Assembly: GCF_040412425.1 (NCBI RefSeq)
Contig: NC_089782.1
Coordinates: 26,819,376-26,883,375 of the forward strand
DNA: 64,000 nt
Reading direction: 5' to 3'
Origin: Macrobrachium rosenbergii
Lineage: Eukaryota; Arthropoda; Malacostraca; Decapoda; Palaemonidae
Shown piece by piece: positions 34,351-47,470 of the stretch. Numbering within the stretch: the first letter of the stretch is position 1; each line of letters begins with the position of its first letter. Under the pieces are notes generated by a model, which had not been told where the DNA came from, did not search any database, and saw only the letters and a list, made by a program, of their open reading frames with translations. The position numbers and the translations under genes were made by a program.

Positions 34351-35062
34351 AATAAAAACTTCCTATTAGGGTATCAAAGTCAATTCGTAGAAGATAAACC
34401 ACAATGCATTTTTTATTGTCAATAGATATTGCCAATATTGTCAATATCGTTTGCTCCAGATTCTGAAGGTTTGTGATATAAGTCATGAAACGGAGTGACC
34501 CATTAAAATCGAATAGGCAATAAAGTGTCTGTCATAGTCCATAAATTGCTCAATCTCCATTTTACATCTCTACTTAGTTATTATGCGATCGACTGCTTTC
34601 ACTGACGACCGTTGAGGGAACCGTTTTGATGACGGTTGCGACCTGCTATTTAGATTCTCTTGTCTCGATGAATTTGAATTGCCCGCCATCAGTGTCAGGG
34701 GGTCATGGAGAATCTATCGCACCTTCCGTTGGTGGTAGCCGGTGTCTGCGAGTGGAGCTTTCCTTTTTGACGTTTTTATCTTTACATCAATATATTTTTT
34801 TTGTCATCCCTAGAAAGTCTGCATTGTTTTTATGACGTGGTAAATATAAGCATCATTTGAGATGTGTTCATAAGTGATGCGAGAGTAATTAGTTTCTATA
34901 TATTAAAGTGCGGTATTTAAAAAGAACGCATTAGGTATTAGGAAGTGTCCTTCCGTTGTTTATTTTATGAGTCATTGGTGTTTTGAGAAGTTTACTTTTA
35001 TTATCATTGAATTTACTGGATATCAGCTTTCTACGGACTGAGAAATTTGTAAATGTCGATTC

Positions 35063-35208
<146 letters not shown>

Positions 35209-35211
35209 GTT

Positions 35212-35566
<355 letters not shown>

Positions 35567-35843
35567 CATAATGCAGCACAGCCTCTGGCTTCCAGCCACA
35601 ACTCAATAAACATGAGTTATGAAAAATCCTACGCTCTGATGAACCCTCAATCTTTATCAATAAATTCAGTGGCGATTATAATCTATTTACTTATTCGTCA
35701 GATGGATGACGGTGATATGAAACAACGAGGGGATCGGAGAGAGAGGTTAAAAGAAAAAATAAATGGAAATTTGTGAAAAAGGGGAAACGCGAGATGATGG
35801 ATGCAGGAAACAATAGGGTGAGTAAAAAAAGGGAATTTATATT

Positions 35844-35846
<3 letters not shown>

Positions 35847-35903
<57 letters not shown>
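35847..35903. repeat. (GA)n microsatellite
   Basis: About 56 bp. In copy 2 (58543-58563) it is reduced to about 20 bp. Confidence 0.95.
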
Positions 35904-35906
<3 letters not shown>

Positions 35907-37965
35907 ATCAGTCCGAGGGGAGACTTTGAGGGGAAATGATTGGATGTCTGAATTAGGGGGAAAGGTGGCAAGGCGAGGAATACAAAACTGGGACTGGAGA
36001 GGATTTGGTTGCAGTGGTCCTGAAAGTTCGGAAGTTTCGTCTTCCTTATCGTCGATGTTTATTCCCTGGAAGTCCTTTTATTCTGTCTCCCAGGAAAAGA
36101 TGCCTGGAAGCTGGAAAGCAAATTTCCTTTCAGTCCTTTCCAGTTAACCTCTGGAAGGAACATTGCAATTGCCTGTATGAATTCAATTTGCGAATCACCT
36201 TTAAGAAGTGAATTTTAAAGCCTCTCTTTCAAAATTTCCAAATGTTATATTTGAGAAATATAGCAGTTTATAATACGCTACTCTTATTTATTGTTTTGTG
36301 TATATGGCTTCATTGCAGAAATGTGTTGGTTTTTTATTTTCACAAAAGTTCAAAAATCTCTGCTTCTCTTTCAAAAATCGATGACCATCCTTTTCATACG
36401 GAGGGGTCGAGAACACTGAGGACGTTACGTACCGTCCCGGGGCTAGGACCATGGCACCTTTATTCTCCAGTCTTTTATGGGGCCATTGATGAGAGGGGCT
36501 GGACGACGGCCAAGTCTAAACGTGGAGTTTATCGTCCGTAGACTATCTTTGTTGCACACAGATATGAAATAGATATATGGGTACACATTGCATTTTATTA
36601 CATGGAGACATGTCTCCGTTTCCATTCTGAAAAAGCTGACTCGTCTGATCTTTTAGGAGTTTTATAAAGAGAAAATGAATAAAACTCGCCAAAAATTTAG
36701 GCGACGCCATGTTACCCGTCCTTCGCTTTCCAACTTGAAAACTTTCTTCTAAGATACCGGTGATTATCCTTTTCTGCATTCATATGTTTCTCTGTTTCCT
36801 CTGAAAAAAAAAAAAGGAGGGTGAAGTGTGTTTATAACGATGATCGCATGCGCAGCAAAAATATGTTCTAGGGTAATATTTTCATCTCTCGCGCCTCAGA
36901 AAAGGTATATATATGGATTCTTCGTAGTCATCATCAGTCTCTACATCGAGTAGTGATAATATCTCTTCAGGCAAAAGATTTTTTTTTCCCATGCAACGCT
37001 CATTATGTGGGATAAATGGGATCAAACAAAAAGAAATCAGTTGTTTATCAGTGAACGCCAGAAGCATAGCGGGGCGCAAAGGGTATATTATTATGTCCTC
37101 TGTCAGACTCCTTCCGTTACAAAAAATTTTTCATGTTTACCACTAATGTAGCCCAGGGTGTTACCAAATGATGTTCCTACAATTTGTGTAAGATGAATCG
37201 CATTTTCTGCTGACCCGTCGCTGCTTGATCAGTGCGGTACTGTACCATCTTCGAAAGGGGGAGAGGGTGTTACTCCGTTGAAGGCGGTGTGATAAGGGTC
37301 GCGGGCGACTGAGATATGCCGTTGGTAGCGCTTAACAGGTTAATTAAGGACTTAGAATATCATAATTACGAATACTTGAAAAGGGATTTAGAATGACTTG
37401 ATTATGATTACCAGCTACTTGAGTAAATACAGACGTTTTTGACCAATTTACGGCTGTTTTGATGCTGTTCAATAGACTTCCATAGCTACAGAGACTGAGG
37501 AAGTCGCATCTCACCTTCTCGCCGTCTTCTGCCTTCTATTTCCGTCTTTCCTTTGGCCACCAATTGGGGGCTTTACGAACGCCGTGTCTCCTTCCACTCT
37601 GCTTTTCATTGTCCTTTCATTTCTCCCAGACTGTGGTTATCGAAGACTGAGAGAGAGCGTCACCTCCCCACTTTGTCGTGACCTTTTATTTTTCGTTCGT
37701 TTGGGAAAAGGTGGAAAAGAAGAAGGTCCCGGAGTGGCAGGCGAAGAAAACTGAGTTTGGAACTAAACGGGAAGTACTGGATATCAGTGATAAATGTAAG
37801 AGGGAGAAAGAGACATAAATGCTATGAAAAAAGAATTCTACCGAGAGGATCAGAGTCGGATAACTGACCGGGAAAGGAAATTGGAAGTAGGATGAGGAAG
37901 AGGAATGCTCTGGTGAGACCAGAGCCTAACTTTTTTGCGATTATTTTCATTGACCTTTTATTCTT

Positions 37966-37967
<2 letters not shown>

Positions 37968-38017
<50 letters not shown>
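37968..38017. repeat. (GA)n microsatellite
   Basis: About 50 bp. The counterpart in copy 2 is 60635-60670. Confidence 0.95.
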
Positions 38018-38019
<2 letters not shown>

Positions 38020-38230
38020 GAAGAACCAGATCGAGGCCGCGAGTGTATACCGTATCTCGAGTATTTTACGAGAGGTTTCAGACCTGTTTTTATGGTATAT
38101 ATTATTTAACGAAGCAAGGTCTGATATTGTTAGTCTTTTCGGCTAACAGCCAGATCCCTCAACAGGATCATACTCAGTTTTATGGAACTCTTGTATTCGT
38201 ATATTGTGTCACCCCTTGTCTGAGTACTCT

Positions 38231-38527
38231 GTAGGGGGTTAGTGCCGTCAGTGCACCTCATGCCGTGCACCATAGGCACTACTTAAGGTTCTTTGCAGGG
38301 TGCCTTCGCCCTCTCGCTGCAACCCATTCTGTTCCTTTTACTGTACCTCCTTTCATATTCCACCCTCTCCTAACAATTGATTCATAGTGCAACTGCGAGG
38401 TTTTCCTCCTGTTGCACCTTTCAACACCTTTTTACTGTCAATTTCCGTTTCAGCGCTGAATGACCTCATAGGTCCCAAAGCTTGGCCTTTGGCCTAAATT
38501 CCATATTCAATTCAACTCAATTCAACC
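38231..38527 (+). repeat. SINE-like dispersed repeat (copy 1)
   Basis: Runs from GTAGGGGGTTAGTGCCGTCA through GGTTCTTTGCAGGGTGCCTTC and CAGCGCTGAATGACCTCATA to GGCCTTTGGCCTAAATTCC, and ends in a degenerate ATTCA/ACTCA tail. The simple-repeat tail fits a retroposed non-autonomous element. I recall very similar sequence in many decapod genomic and UTR sequences; that is memory, not a search. It lies within the segmental duplication, so the second copy at 60887-61184 does not prove mobility. Confidence 0.6.
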
Positions 38528-39732
38528 CTTTGTTTAAGGTGAGTGCGCATACTACTGGGTCCCGCGAGAGAGAGAGAAATGACATCACCAGTGATAAAAT
38601 ACTTATTGGAAAACTTACCTTTGATCACACGGTCTTCAGACAATTCCGTAAGTGGCCGCAAACGGTCAGAAGTTAGAAAGAAACTCAAGGCTATTCAGAA
38701 ACAGTTATGACAAGGAAAATACGTTATTCTAGACTCTAGAGAACGTCAATGTAGTTGCTTTTAAATCACGTAGGAAATGAAACAGGAACCAAAATACAAA
38801 CCAAACTACCAAAGCACCTCTGTAGCATATCAAGTACTATTTGGCCAATGGTTGAATAGGCAGAAAATGATTTGGGAAGGAACCTTTTTGGTACTTTCCT
38901 CATTCGCGATTATGAGGTCGCGGCATGTCAGTCTACAGTTTGTTGTTGGTGACAGTGATTAATAGTTAATTTTGTGATATGGTGTTGCGCGTTTCAAATC
39001 TGTCGTGCTTATTATCGTGACGCGAATTACGACAGTGACGGCCATTGTACCTGTCACTGCACGCAGGACAAGTCAGTTCATGAACTACACATGAAGACAA
39101 GGTAAGGTATTTATGCCTCTTGAATTTACAATTACTTGTGTCGTGCTGACTTAAATCCTGTTTTTTTTTTTTTTTTTTTTGTTTTAACTGCTATACGTTA
39201 GAAACAATGTTGTATGTCGATATGATTTTCCGGAGTTGTAGGAACAGGTAAATTGATAGTTTTACTTTCATCGCAAAATGAATTACTTGTAGAAACTACC
39301 GTGAATCATCACTTAGTTATTGGTGTCATTTTCCTTGGAGTTGTGCCGAATGGCAGAGGCTAGTTCTTTCTGAAAAGATAATGACGTCTTTACAAAAGTT
39401 CCATTTCCTTTATTATACTTTTGTTTTCGTGACGAAAAGCAGTTCTCCGTTCTTTACACTGCTAGATAAAATACAGTTCGGATTATATTTTCATGACGGG
39501 AAGTAGAACTTCGTTCAATAGATTCTAGGATAAAATACAGATCAGTTAATTGAACTTCAAAGCTTTTATCTTGAGTTGTTGCGCTTTCAGCATGTTTATA
39601 GTAGGGACAGTCGTTAAGTTTACTGTATTTTAACTTCACTCACGTGTTATCCAAAGATTGCAGTTTTTATTAATAGAATAATCTGTCAAAATTACATTTA
39701 ACCCATAATTATATATCTATTATGTATACAGG

Positions 39733-39837
39733 TAATCCTACAGTTTAGGGGGTCCAAATTCACTGCATTACGAGAAGTCAAGATCAGCACGATCTTGATC
39801 ACATATTGCAGTGAATTTGGACCCCAGTAAACTGTAG

Positions 39838-39842
<5 letters not shown>
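39733..39842. repeat. 110-bp foldback (MITE-like hairpin)
   Basis: Left arm TAATCCTACAGTTTAGGGGG and onward to GTCAAGATC (to 39785); right arm GATCTTGATC to AAACTGTAGTATTA (39791-39842). The arms are close to perfect complements around a 5-nt centre (AGCAC). TCCAAATTCACTGCA and TGCAGTGAATTTGGA pair exactly. The outer ends are TAAT/ATTA next to an (AT)n tract, so a TA target duplication is possible but cannot be shown. Confidence 0.85.

Positions 39843-39899
<57 letters not shown>
39838..39899. repeat. (AT)n microsatellite
   Basis: About 60 bp of AT at the right edge of the foldback. Confidence 0.9.
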
Positions 39900-39902
<3 letters not shown>

Positions 39903-40860
39903 TATTATCACTTTTGTACGTGATTCATTTATCATTTATCATGAAAAATAAGATTAAAATCTGTCAGGACCTGACACTCAGTCTCTTATTTTTCACTTGT
40001 GTGTAATGTGTGATGTGTGTGTGCGTGTGTGTGTGTATTAGCATTCAACATTATTTTATTAAATGTTATCTCTGATTACCCCCACCCCCTCCACTCACCG
40101 ATAAATGAACCGTTTTGCTTTATAAGCGGAGAGAGAGGCGTGTAAGTAAACCCAGCTGATCCCACCAGTGGCAAAATCCCCCCGGGGAAATATCATATTC
40201 ATTTCTCTCCCGTCAGGGGTGATATATGGATTGTACTATAGGAGTTAGTCCTTTCATTTTGTTGCGGCGTTTTCTCTCTCTCTTGTTCGCTGTAGTATTT
40301 TCCTTTTTCCGTTTTCGTATTTTCTCGTTTTCGTTTGGTTGTGTGAGTTGAACCTTTAGAGCGAAAATGTCTGTCGTTTGTAAATAAGGCTCATCTGTTT
40401 TGGGATCTGTGTTGGAAATCGAGACGTTGCTATTTTTTTTATTTATTTCGTTTAGGTAGTATTTTCTTTTTATTCATGTTTCCCTTTTTTCCATTTGTAT
40501 ATTGAAGATGTATTTGGACGTAGGTCAAAGCAAAGTAAACCATCATTTAGCGACGTTCGTTCTCATATAATTCATATAAAAATCTTTATATCCTAGGTTT
40601 TAATCTTTACAAAATACTACAGTTTTCAATTAATAATTTTGTAAAGTCTTTTGTTATTATAAAAAAAGGGAATTAGGTTAAATTTCCTTATTTACAAGCA
40701 ACTCTAGCATTAAAACTTAATCTTGGCGTTTTGTTTGCTAAATGAACTTTGTTCCATATGCTGCCATACAGGCCGTCTGATGAACAAGTTTCCCCCTGTC
40801 CCGCTTCCGTTCAGCTTTCTTCTTTTCTTGAGACTTGACTCCGTGGTTTTATGAAGGCTG
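39900..40860. other. Unassigned sequence
   Basis: AT-rich with a short GT run near 40015-40037. No gene or recognised repeat. Confidence 0.4.
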
Positions 40861-40864
40861 TCGC

Positions 40865-40901
40865 CGTTCCGTTCCGTTCCGTTCCGTTCCGTTCCGTTCC
40901 G
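40865..40901. repeat. (GTTCC)n pentanucleotide repeat
   Basis: About seven units of GTTCC. Dispersed GTTCCGTTCC pieces follow at about 40960-40975, and complementary GGAACGGAAC occurs near 41133-41150. Confidence 0.9.
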
Positions 40902-41002
40902 CGTTCCTCTTGGCCACTTATTTCACCGGAACATTGTCGTCGGTGTCTCAGCATAAAGACGTCCGTTCCGTTCCTTCTTTTCACTTGGTCTGCATTACTT
41001 TG

Positions 41003-41004
<2 letters not shown>

Positions 41005-41061
<57 letters not shown>
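41005..41061. repeat. (GA)n microsatellite
   Basis: About 56 bp of pure GA. Confidence 0.95.
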
Positions 41062-41064
<3 letters not shown>

Positions 41065-41510
41065 TTACCGAGGAAGGATTATAGGGAACTAAATCCAAGT
41101 TGGGGAAAAAATGAAAGCCGAGAAAAGCCGGAACAGGAACGGAACGGAAGAGTAACGGGGTCATTACTGTCGTTTGTGTTGTCGCTTCTGGTAATCCCTT
41201 CCCATTCTGCGTCTTTATGGGGAACGGGAGGAAAACCATTTACTTGTGGTACGAGCGACTATATAACAGAATGCTCCGCATATGCGAGAAAGCCAAAAAT
41301 AAATAGATAAATAAATAAAAAGAAAATGGTGGAAAAAATGAATGGAATAATAACCATAAAAATAACGTATAAATAAATGAATAACAAATGAAAACTGCTG
41401 GAAAAAAGTAATGGAACATTAACCATGACAATAGCGTATGAGTAAATAAGATTGCTGCCATATATCAATGAATAATAGTTCAAAATAATTACTGGAAATG
41501 ATACAAAGGG

Positions 41511-41714
41511 TTACGGGCTCTTAAAAGGGACGTTAAAGCTTCCCTTCCGCATAGAAGCACCTATATTAATCACCCTGTCAAGTAGACCATGCCACAGTTG
41601 TGCTGTAAAGGGAATGAAAGACCCCTGGTGGGCCGTTGCAGAGGCTTTACACTGCCCGTTTGCTACTACTACTGTGTAGCGTCGTAATGTTTTGAAACTT
41701 CCAAGGAATGTCAA
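41511..41714 (-). pseudogene. Possible C-terminal fragment of a LINE reverse transcriptase
   Basis: The 67-codon frame contains SFIPFTAQLWHGL followed by a hydrophobic stretch and SFN. It resembles the SF-PRT--LWN-LP block near the C-terminus of many CR1/Jockey-type LINE proteins. The resemblance is short and from memory. The frame overlaps the left arm of the palindrome at 41629-41970. Confidence 0.3.
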
Positions 41715-41970
41715 ATGGGTGAGTAGTCTGTCTTCAGTTATGACACGAGAATATAGGCCAGCTGTGCATTTTATGGGCTAATGATTAACTGTGAAAGGTT
41801 AATCATTAGGCTATAAAATGCACAGCTGGCCTATATTCTCGCGTCATAACTAAAGACAGACTGCTCAATACTCACTCATTTGACATTCCTTGGAATGTCA
41901 AAACATTACGATGCTACACAGTAGTACTGTAGTAGCAAACGGACAGTGTATAGCCTCTGCAGCGGCCCAC
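41629..41970. repeat. 342-bp near-palindrome
   Basis: Left arm from GTGGGCCGTTGCAGAGGC, right arm ending GCCTCTGCAGCGGCCCAC, each about 165 bp. The centre TAATGATTAA-10 nt-TTAATCATTA is exact. CAGCTG-flanked blocks (AATATAGGCCAGCTGTGCAT against its complement) are exact over about 20 bp. Mismatches are few and scattered, such as CACGAG against CTCGCG. It could form a long hairpin. It may be an inverted duplication or a foldback element; no coding capacity. Confidence 0.88.
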
Positions 41971-44031
41971 AACTCTGATATAATAGGTAGCTTAGATATT
42001 TTTTATTCTGAAATATGTCATAATTTAGTTTGCCTGGAAGAAAGGCTGTTAGCTAGTGTATGACAAAAATTGTAATAATTAGTGGAATGCCAGGACGTGA
42101 GTAAATGATGTTTGGTCATATTAAAAAACTGAAATCAGATGAAAAACAAATCAGGTAAATAAAAATCTCGCAATGAAGACGGTTGGCGGAAGTGGTTAGC
42201 ATACTCACAGGAAGGATATTCAGGCCTTTTCAGGAGTCATTGGGTTCATGCGAATGAGGTGGGGGGGTGGGATGGGATAAGGACTTGGAGGCGATCAGGG
42301 GTGGTAAGGATGCTTGTGTTAGGTCAGGTCATGGTAGGTTACGTATTTAATGATTCCTGCCTCCCGACTATAGGCCACATTCCCCAAAATCAGATCCGTC
42401 ACATTCCAAATGAGTTTCCTGACTGCTCTTGAAAATATATATGTCTTGTAATGAAACGGTTTGGTGTGTTTGGTCGTCTAAATCTTCCCTCTCTTCACAA
42501 TTTTTTTTTTTTTTGCATCCCATGCCTAATCCTTTGCTTCGATAAAATACGAAAGTGAAGCGACAGTTTCATTCATTTGTATCGGATTTTTTTTTTCCAT
42601 TACAAAACAATTCTTGTGTTTAATAATTGGAAGAAAATTGGTGTGCCTCTCTGATCCCTGTGATGACAAAATTCTCCGGAGGAATTTCCATGTATATTTT
42701 CGCGCCAGCGACGATGAATGGCGTATGTATGGTTTTGCACGAGTTCATTTATCTTATTCATTTTATAAATTTATTGTTTTGGCCATGCCAAACTAGATTT
42801 GGGAATCATGTTTGCGTAAGGGAGGATTGTATAGATCATTCAGGGATTTGCTTATGAGTACAAGTTAAAAGATTCGCTGGCTATTCTGACCAGCGCCTCA
42901 TACGATCATCCAGCATTGGCCAAAGACTCAGCCTGTTTGTGAGATGTATGCGATAAGTTACCGACGTTGTTTATGACTTGTTGTTCGTGGTTATGAAGTA
43001 GTTATGATGTAACGACATTTTCGACTCATTCCATGAGGTAGCTTTCAAAATATATTTAACTGTCGATCTATCCTTGGTAAAAGGTTTTCTTTACAAACAT
43101 CATTTGTGATCAGGTTTTTCTCATAAGCTTTCATCTCTGGGTGTTTTTTTTTTAGTACCTTATCACATAACTGGATAATGAGTCGTTATCTTGATTACGT
43201 TGCCTGAGACCCCAACAATTACATTACTTAATCACCACAACAATAAGGTCATTTACCGTCCAAGTGACGTCGAGTCTCGTTACAACAAGACCTCTCCAAG
43301 GCATGCGGCTCATTTCGTTTTGATGGGGTCACTCATCGGCCGGGTAATTTTCCTTATAATTAGGTCACTTAGCGTCCGGGTAATTTCTCTGTAACAAGGT
43401 CGCCTGCCGTCTGGGAAATTTCACTTGACTTTGTAAGCAGGTCAGTTTTATCGCTTGCATATGTTACCAAATATTTTGTTCACTGTTGATTGGGCAGACA
43501 TACGTATGCTTTCAGTGTGCAGTTGTTGAGGTGTAGACTATATTCTCATTGTATTTTCTATTCTGTGCGCTTAATAAAATAGAGGAAATTGTAATTAGGT
43601 AGATATAACTCAAAGTTATATTCTAGTAATCGTAGGAAAGGTGGTATTACTTCTATTGTCTTATTAGTATTACTTGGTTGATGTTAGTATCGTATATGTG
43701 GCGAATTACCAAAGAAAACTATGAAAAGAAAGTATTTGTTAACAAAATCGGAAGGAATTGTACAACAGCTTCCATAACATCAGCATCTCTGGAAAGCGAA
43801 AGTTCTTTATCTCTCCGAGATAAAAAACAAAAGTTAAATGGCTTCCAGAAGAGGCAGAGGAGAGTTTAAATGCTGGGGCTGGGGTCGGGGCCGAGTGGCA
43901 ATAGTAGGAGTAGGAGTAGGAGTAGTCAAAGGCGCCGCCAGATGGTGCTACTCCCAAGTCCTCTGAAAGTCCTGCCCCTGACACTTTTAACGCCTCGCTT
44001 TTGACTCTCGCCCGGAAATTGAGTCGTGTGC

Positions 44032-44032
<1 letters not shown>
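41971..44032. other. Unassigned sequence with a 36-bp tandem repeat
   Basis: Positions 43327-43434 hold three imperfect copies of a unit of about 36 bp (GGTCACT...CGTCCGGGTAATTT); a fourth related piece lies at 43247. A possible tRNA-like A-box (TGGCGGAAGTGG, about 42184) is followed about 50 bp later by a poor B-box. Short frames have no domain. Confidence 0.45.

Positions 44033-44033
<1 letters not shown>

Positions 44034-44106
<73 letters not shown>
44034..44106. repeat. (CT)n microsatellite
   Basis: About 72 bp of pure CT. Confidence 0.95.
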
Positions 44107-44109
<3 letters not shown>

Positions 44110-46430
44110 GCAATATGCAGCAGCCCGTATGGTAACTATTTGATAATGTTAATATAAGTTAATTTTGCATATCACAAATGTTTTTTCATGATCCACATTT
44201 TAAGATGTTTTATTTTGTGTGTGTGTGTGTGTATACGTGTATAAGTATGTATTTATGTATGCCTCTCTCATACTCAGTAAGCGTTCACGCCTTTCCCGTA
44301 ATGGGAAGTAAATTTCTTGTTTCATACATGCATTATTTTTATAATGTTACTAACCATTATTTTCTTCTGGGGTAGTTATAACTCACCGTAATGGATTAAT
44401 CATGTCTTTTAAAGTTATTAATGTCTGTTATAACAACCATAAAAGCTCTAAATCCGGCGCACCAAGTAAATACGTTTGTTTGGGTCTTGGAATTGATTTC
44501 TGTTTTTGCGGTTCTTGGAAATGATAATGATTCTTGGAAATGATAATGATCACTGTTCTAGTGCAGGGGGAATATCAGTGATACTTATGATGATGATGTA
44601 TATAATGATCTTCATAATACTCATCGGTATGATATAATGGAATCTGGAAGGTTGTTTACATTTACTAGTGTAGTATTCACGCTCTGATAATCTGTGCCGC
44701 ATTTTCTACTTTTACATAAAAGAACCAACAAAAATCCTTTTTAAGTAATAGAAAAAAACACCATGAATCCTTTAGTACCGAGTTTTTTTTTTTTTTAGGA
44801 GCAAAGAAGACCACGAAATTGTGCACAAAAGAACCATGAAAACAGTTGCATTAAATAGAAAAAAACAGTACGAATCCTTTAGTTTGGAAAGATATTTTTT
44901 TTTAAATTTAGGAGCAAGCAACAAAGAAGGCCATGAAACCGTGAAGACAATAAAATGGTCCAGTTCTGGACGATTGGATCGTGCCAGTGGTCAGAACGGC
45001 CTGAAAGACGACATGTAATAGCTTCATGAGGTTGGAAAACGCGTCCTTTTAAGAAAGGGGGAGATTAGATCGGCATCAGGGGCCATAAAGATCCTCCCGA
45101 AGGGGTGAAGGGGAGGTCGTGGCCGGACGAGTATTATTGCGTCATGGCGCGGGAGGGGGGGGAGGGTGGTTGAAGGAGAGGAGGTCTTGACCTTAGAAGA
45201 GTTGGGGGAGGCGTGGGAGGTTTGGGGTTGGTATTGATGAACATAGCAGTATTTGTACTTGAAGTTTAAGCTTAATGCTTTTTATGTTCATGGTTCTCTT
45301 ATTATAATAACCAAACTGGCAGTGGTCACTTTGAACAATAAGGATTCTAATGGCGGTAATGCTGATAATGGTGTATGTAGAGATCTTCACACTCATCAGA
45401 CGCATGCTAATAAGCGTGTGATCTTTATGGGTAGATTGGCGAAAGACGTAAGCAGCTCAGAACAGTCTTTTAGTAAATACTTGCTTGCGCATTTCGGCTG
45501 TTTTGCACTTCATAGACCCTTTCATTGCCCCCTTTTTTTTTCTTTGCTTTCTTCGGATGATGTGGATTTGATAAAGCCTTGTCCAGTTCGCATAAAGCCG
45601 GAAGCTCGTATTATAAAACTGACAAAAGACCAATGGACGTATTAACAAACATAAGTAGGCATTTTTAATTGCGTGTTGATATAAATATTTTAATACGTCC
45701 ATAAATAAGATTCGTTTTGTTAGATATCACAGTAAAAGTGCCTCCTCTATCACCAACCAAGTGCCAATGAAGCGTCAGTCACTCAAGTGTTTATATGGCC
45801 TGGTTTGACACACACACACACACAAATTGGGGTTCAGGTCCAGAATTCTCTTTGAAATCACCATTCTTAGTTTTTAATGTGTCAAATTTTGTAAATAATT
45901 CGTGACACATCTGCGGTTTTAAATATTGCAGGCTCCCAGTTGCTTGGGAATCGTGGTCATAGAACCGTCCAGGGCGCTACGGATGAACTGCACCTTCCGG
46001 ATAGATGTCGGTTTATATTAGAGGATGATTGGTGGAACTTCAGCCTCCAATTCATACCTTGGCAGGATAGTTTGTAGGTGGGAACGACATACAGTTGTCT
46101 GGATTATTTTTTCAATGTTTTTATTCTTCAAAACTTATGATTCCGAGATTTCTTGCATTTTCTCTTTTTGATGAAAATAACGTGTGTCAACGCCCCTCAG
46201 ATGCTCGCATTTCATTCTGTACTTTGGAAGGTTGGCGGCGGAGGTCAGGAAGGGCTGAGGGGATCACGAAAGGGCTGTGGAGATTGAGGCTATGTTGAGG
46301 ATTGAGAGTGAGGGGAGGAGGAAATAAAGGGGAAAAAGAAGGTGGCTGCCGAAGGGAAGGTGATTAATTGGGAAGATTTAATCCCGATGATGATTGAATG
46401 AGGGAGAATGCAAGTGTGGACGCAGAAAGT
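44107..46430. other. Unassigned sequence
   Basis: Mixed composition with a short GT run (about 44216-44232), G-rich stretches near 45090-45240 and a short CA run near 45810-45823. The longest open frame (45253-45645, +, 130 codons) has no domain, signal or splice context that I can recognise and is not called a gene. Confidence 0.4.

Positions 46431-46503
<73 letters not shown>
46431..46503. repeat. (CT)n(CA)n microsatellite, doubled
   Basis: CT, CA, CT and CA blocks alternate, which suggests a local duplication of a compound unit. Confidence 0.9.
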
Positions 46504-47470
46504 GAAACACTGAGGGGAGAATTGCAAAGAATGAAGTTTGATATTTGACGGAATAAAATCAAGACGGGTGGTAAAATTTACGTCAACTGCAATTGAGTGT
46601 AATTTTTAATAACTGTTCGATTGGCAAATCATCCTAACGTGTTATTTTTAATGATTGTTCTTCAGACTTTGGTTCATCGGGATGAGTGGACATCATGGGG
46701 ATAAAGCTGCTTTAGTTTAATTATCTAAATTTAACATTACAGGGAATAACAAACCTCATTTATTTCAAAGCGTGTGTGTTCAGTGTGGTATCCTTATCAC
46801 TAAAGGGTGGGGATGAAGGACTCACCGAGGTCTCAAAAGTAGGTTGTAAGTGAAGTTTACAAATTCAGAGAGGTGCCGTTATGTGCGTGCAAGGAATGCA
46901 GAGCCAGACGGACGAGGTTTGGTTATTACATATCGTACGATATACGTATGTGAATGACATACATATAATACATTAGGGAGGTATGAATGGACATGAAATA
47001 TAAAAGAACGTAATATATATATGTGAAGGTTCATACATCGTACTGAATATGTTTTTCATGTACCTACACAAAGTATAAGGGCAAAACTTGAACGGGGAAC
47101 TTTGTGTCCTTTTCTAGCCCAGGCTCGAAAAAAAGAAAAAAGAAAATAGGAGGAAGATTGGTAAGACTAACACGCTAAGGAGGTGTGTGACAGATCTCTT
47201 GAAGTCCTTTACTTATGGATGTCGTCCTGTGAAAGATTCGAGTCGGCAAAAAATATATAACTTGGATAGTTTTTGTTCTTCTTTTCCATTGGTGGTGAAA
47301 TGCATCATAGCGACGATCACTGGCATCGTCCAAAATAGAAATATTGAATTGAGAGCGTTATTTATTTACTGTTTTTATGTAATTGTTTATTCATCATTCT
47401 ATTTTTTATCTTGAGTTTGCCACCTAACTTGTGTCTTTGTTTGTTAAGCATCAAGAAAACAAGTAAAAAA
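46504..47470. other. Unassigned sequence
   Basis: No gene, RNA or repeat family recognised. Confidence 0.4.

Noticed and set aside
35926..36147. 73-codon frame conserved in both duplicates (also 58587-58808)
   Set aside because: The conservation is explained by the recent segmental duplication; no domain or gene context is present.
42180..42270. tRNA-derived SINE head
   Set aside because: The A-box match is fair, but the B-box (GGGTTCATGCG) is poor and no second copy or tail was seen.
45253..45645. 130-codon frame as a host gene
   Set aside because: No domain, compositional bias or splice context was recognised; chance frames of this length are expected in 64 kb.
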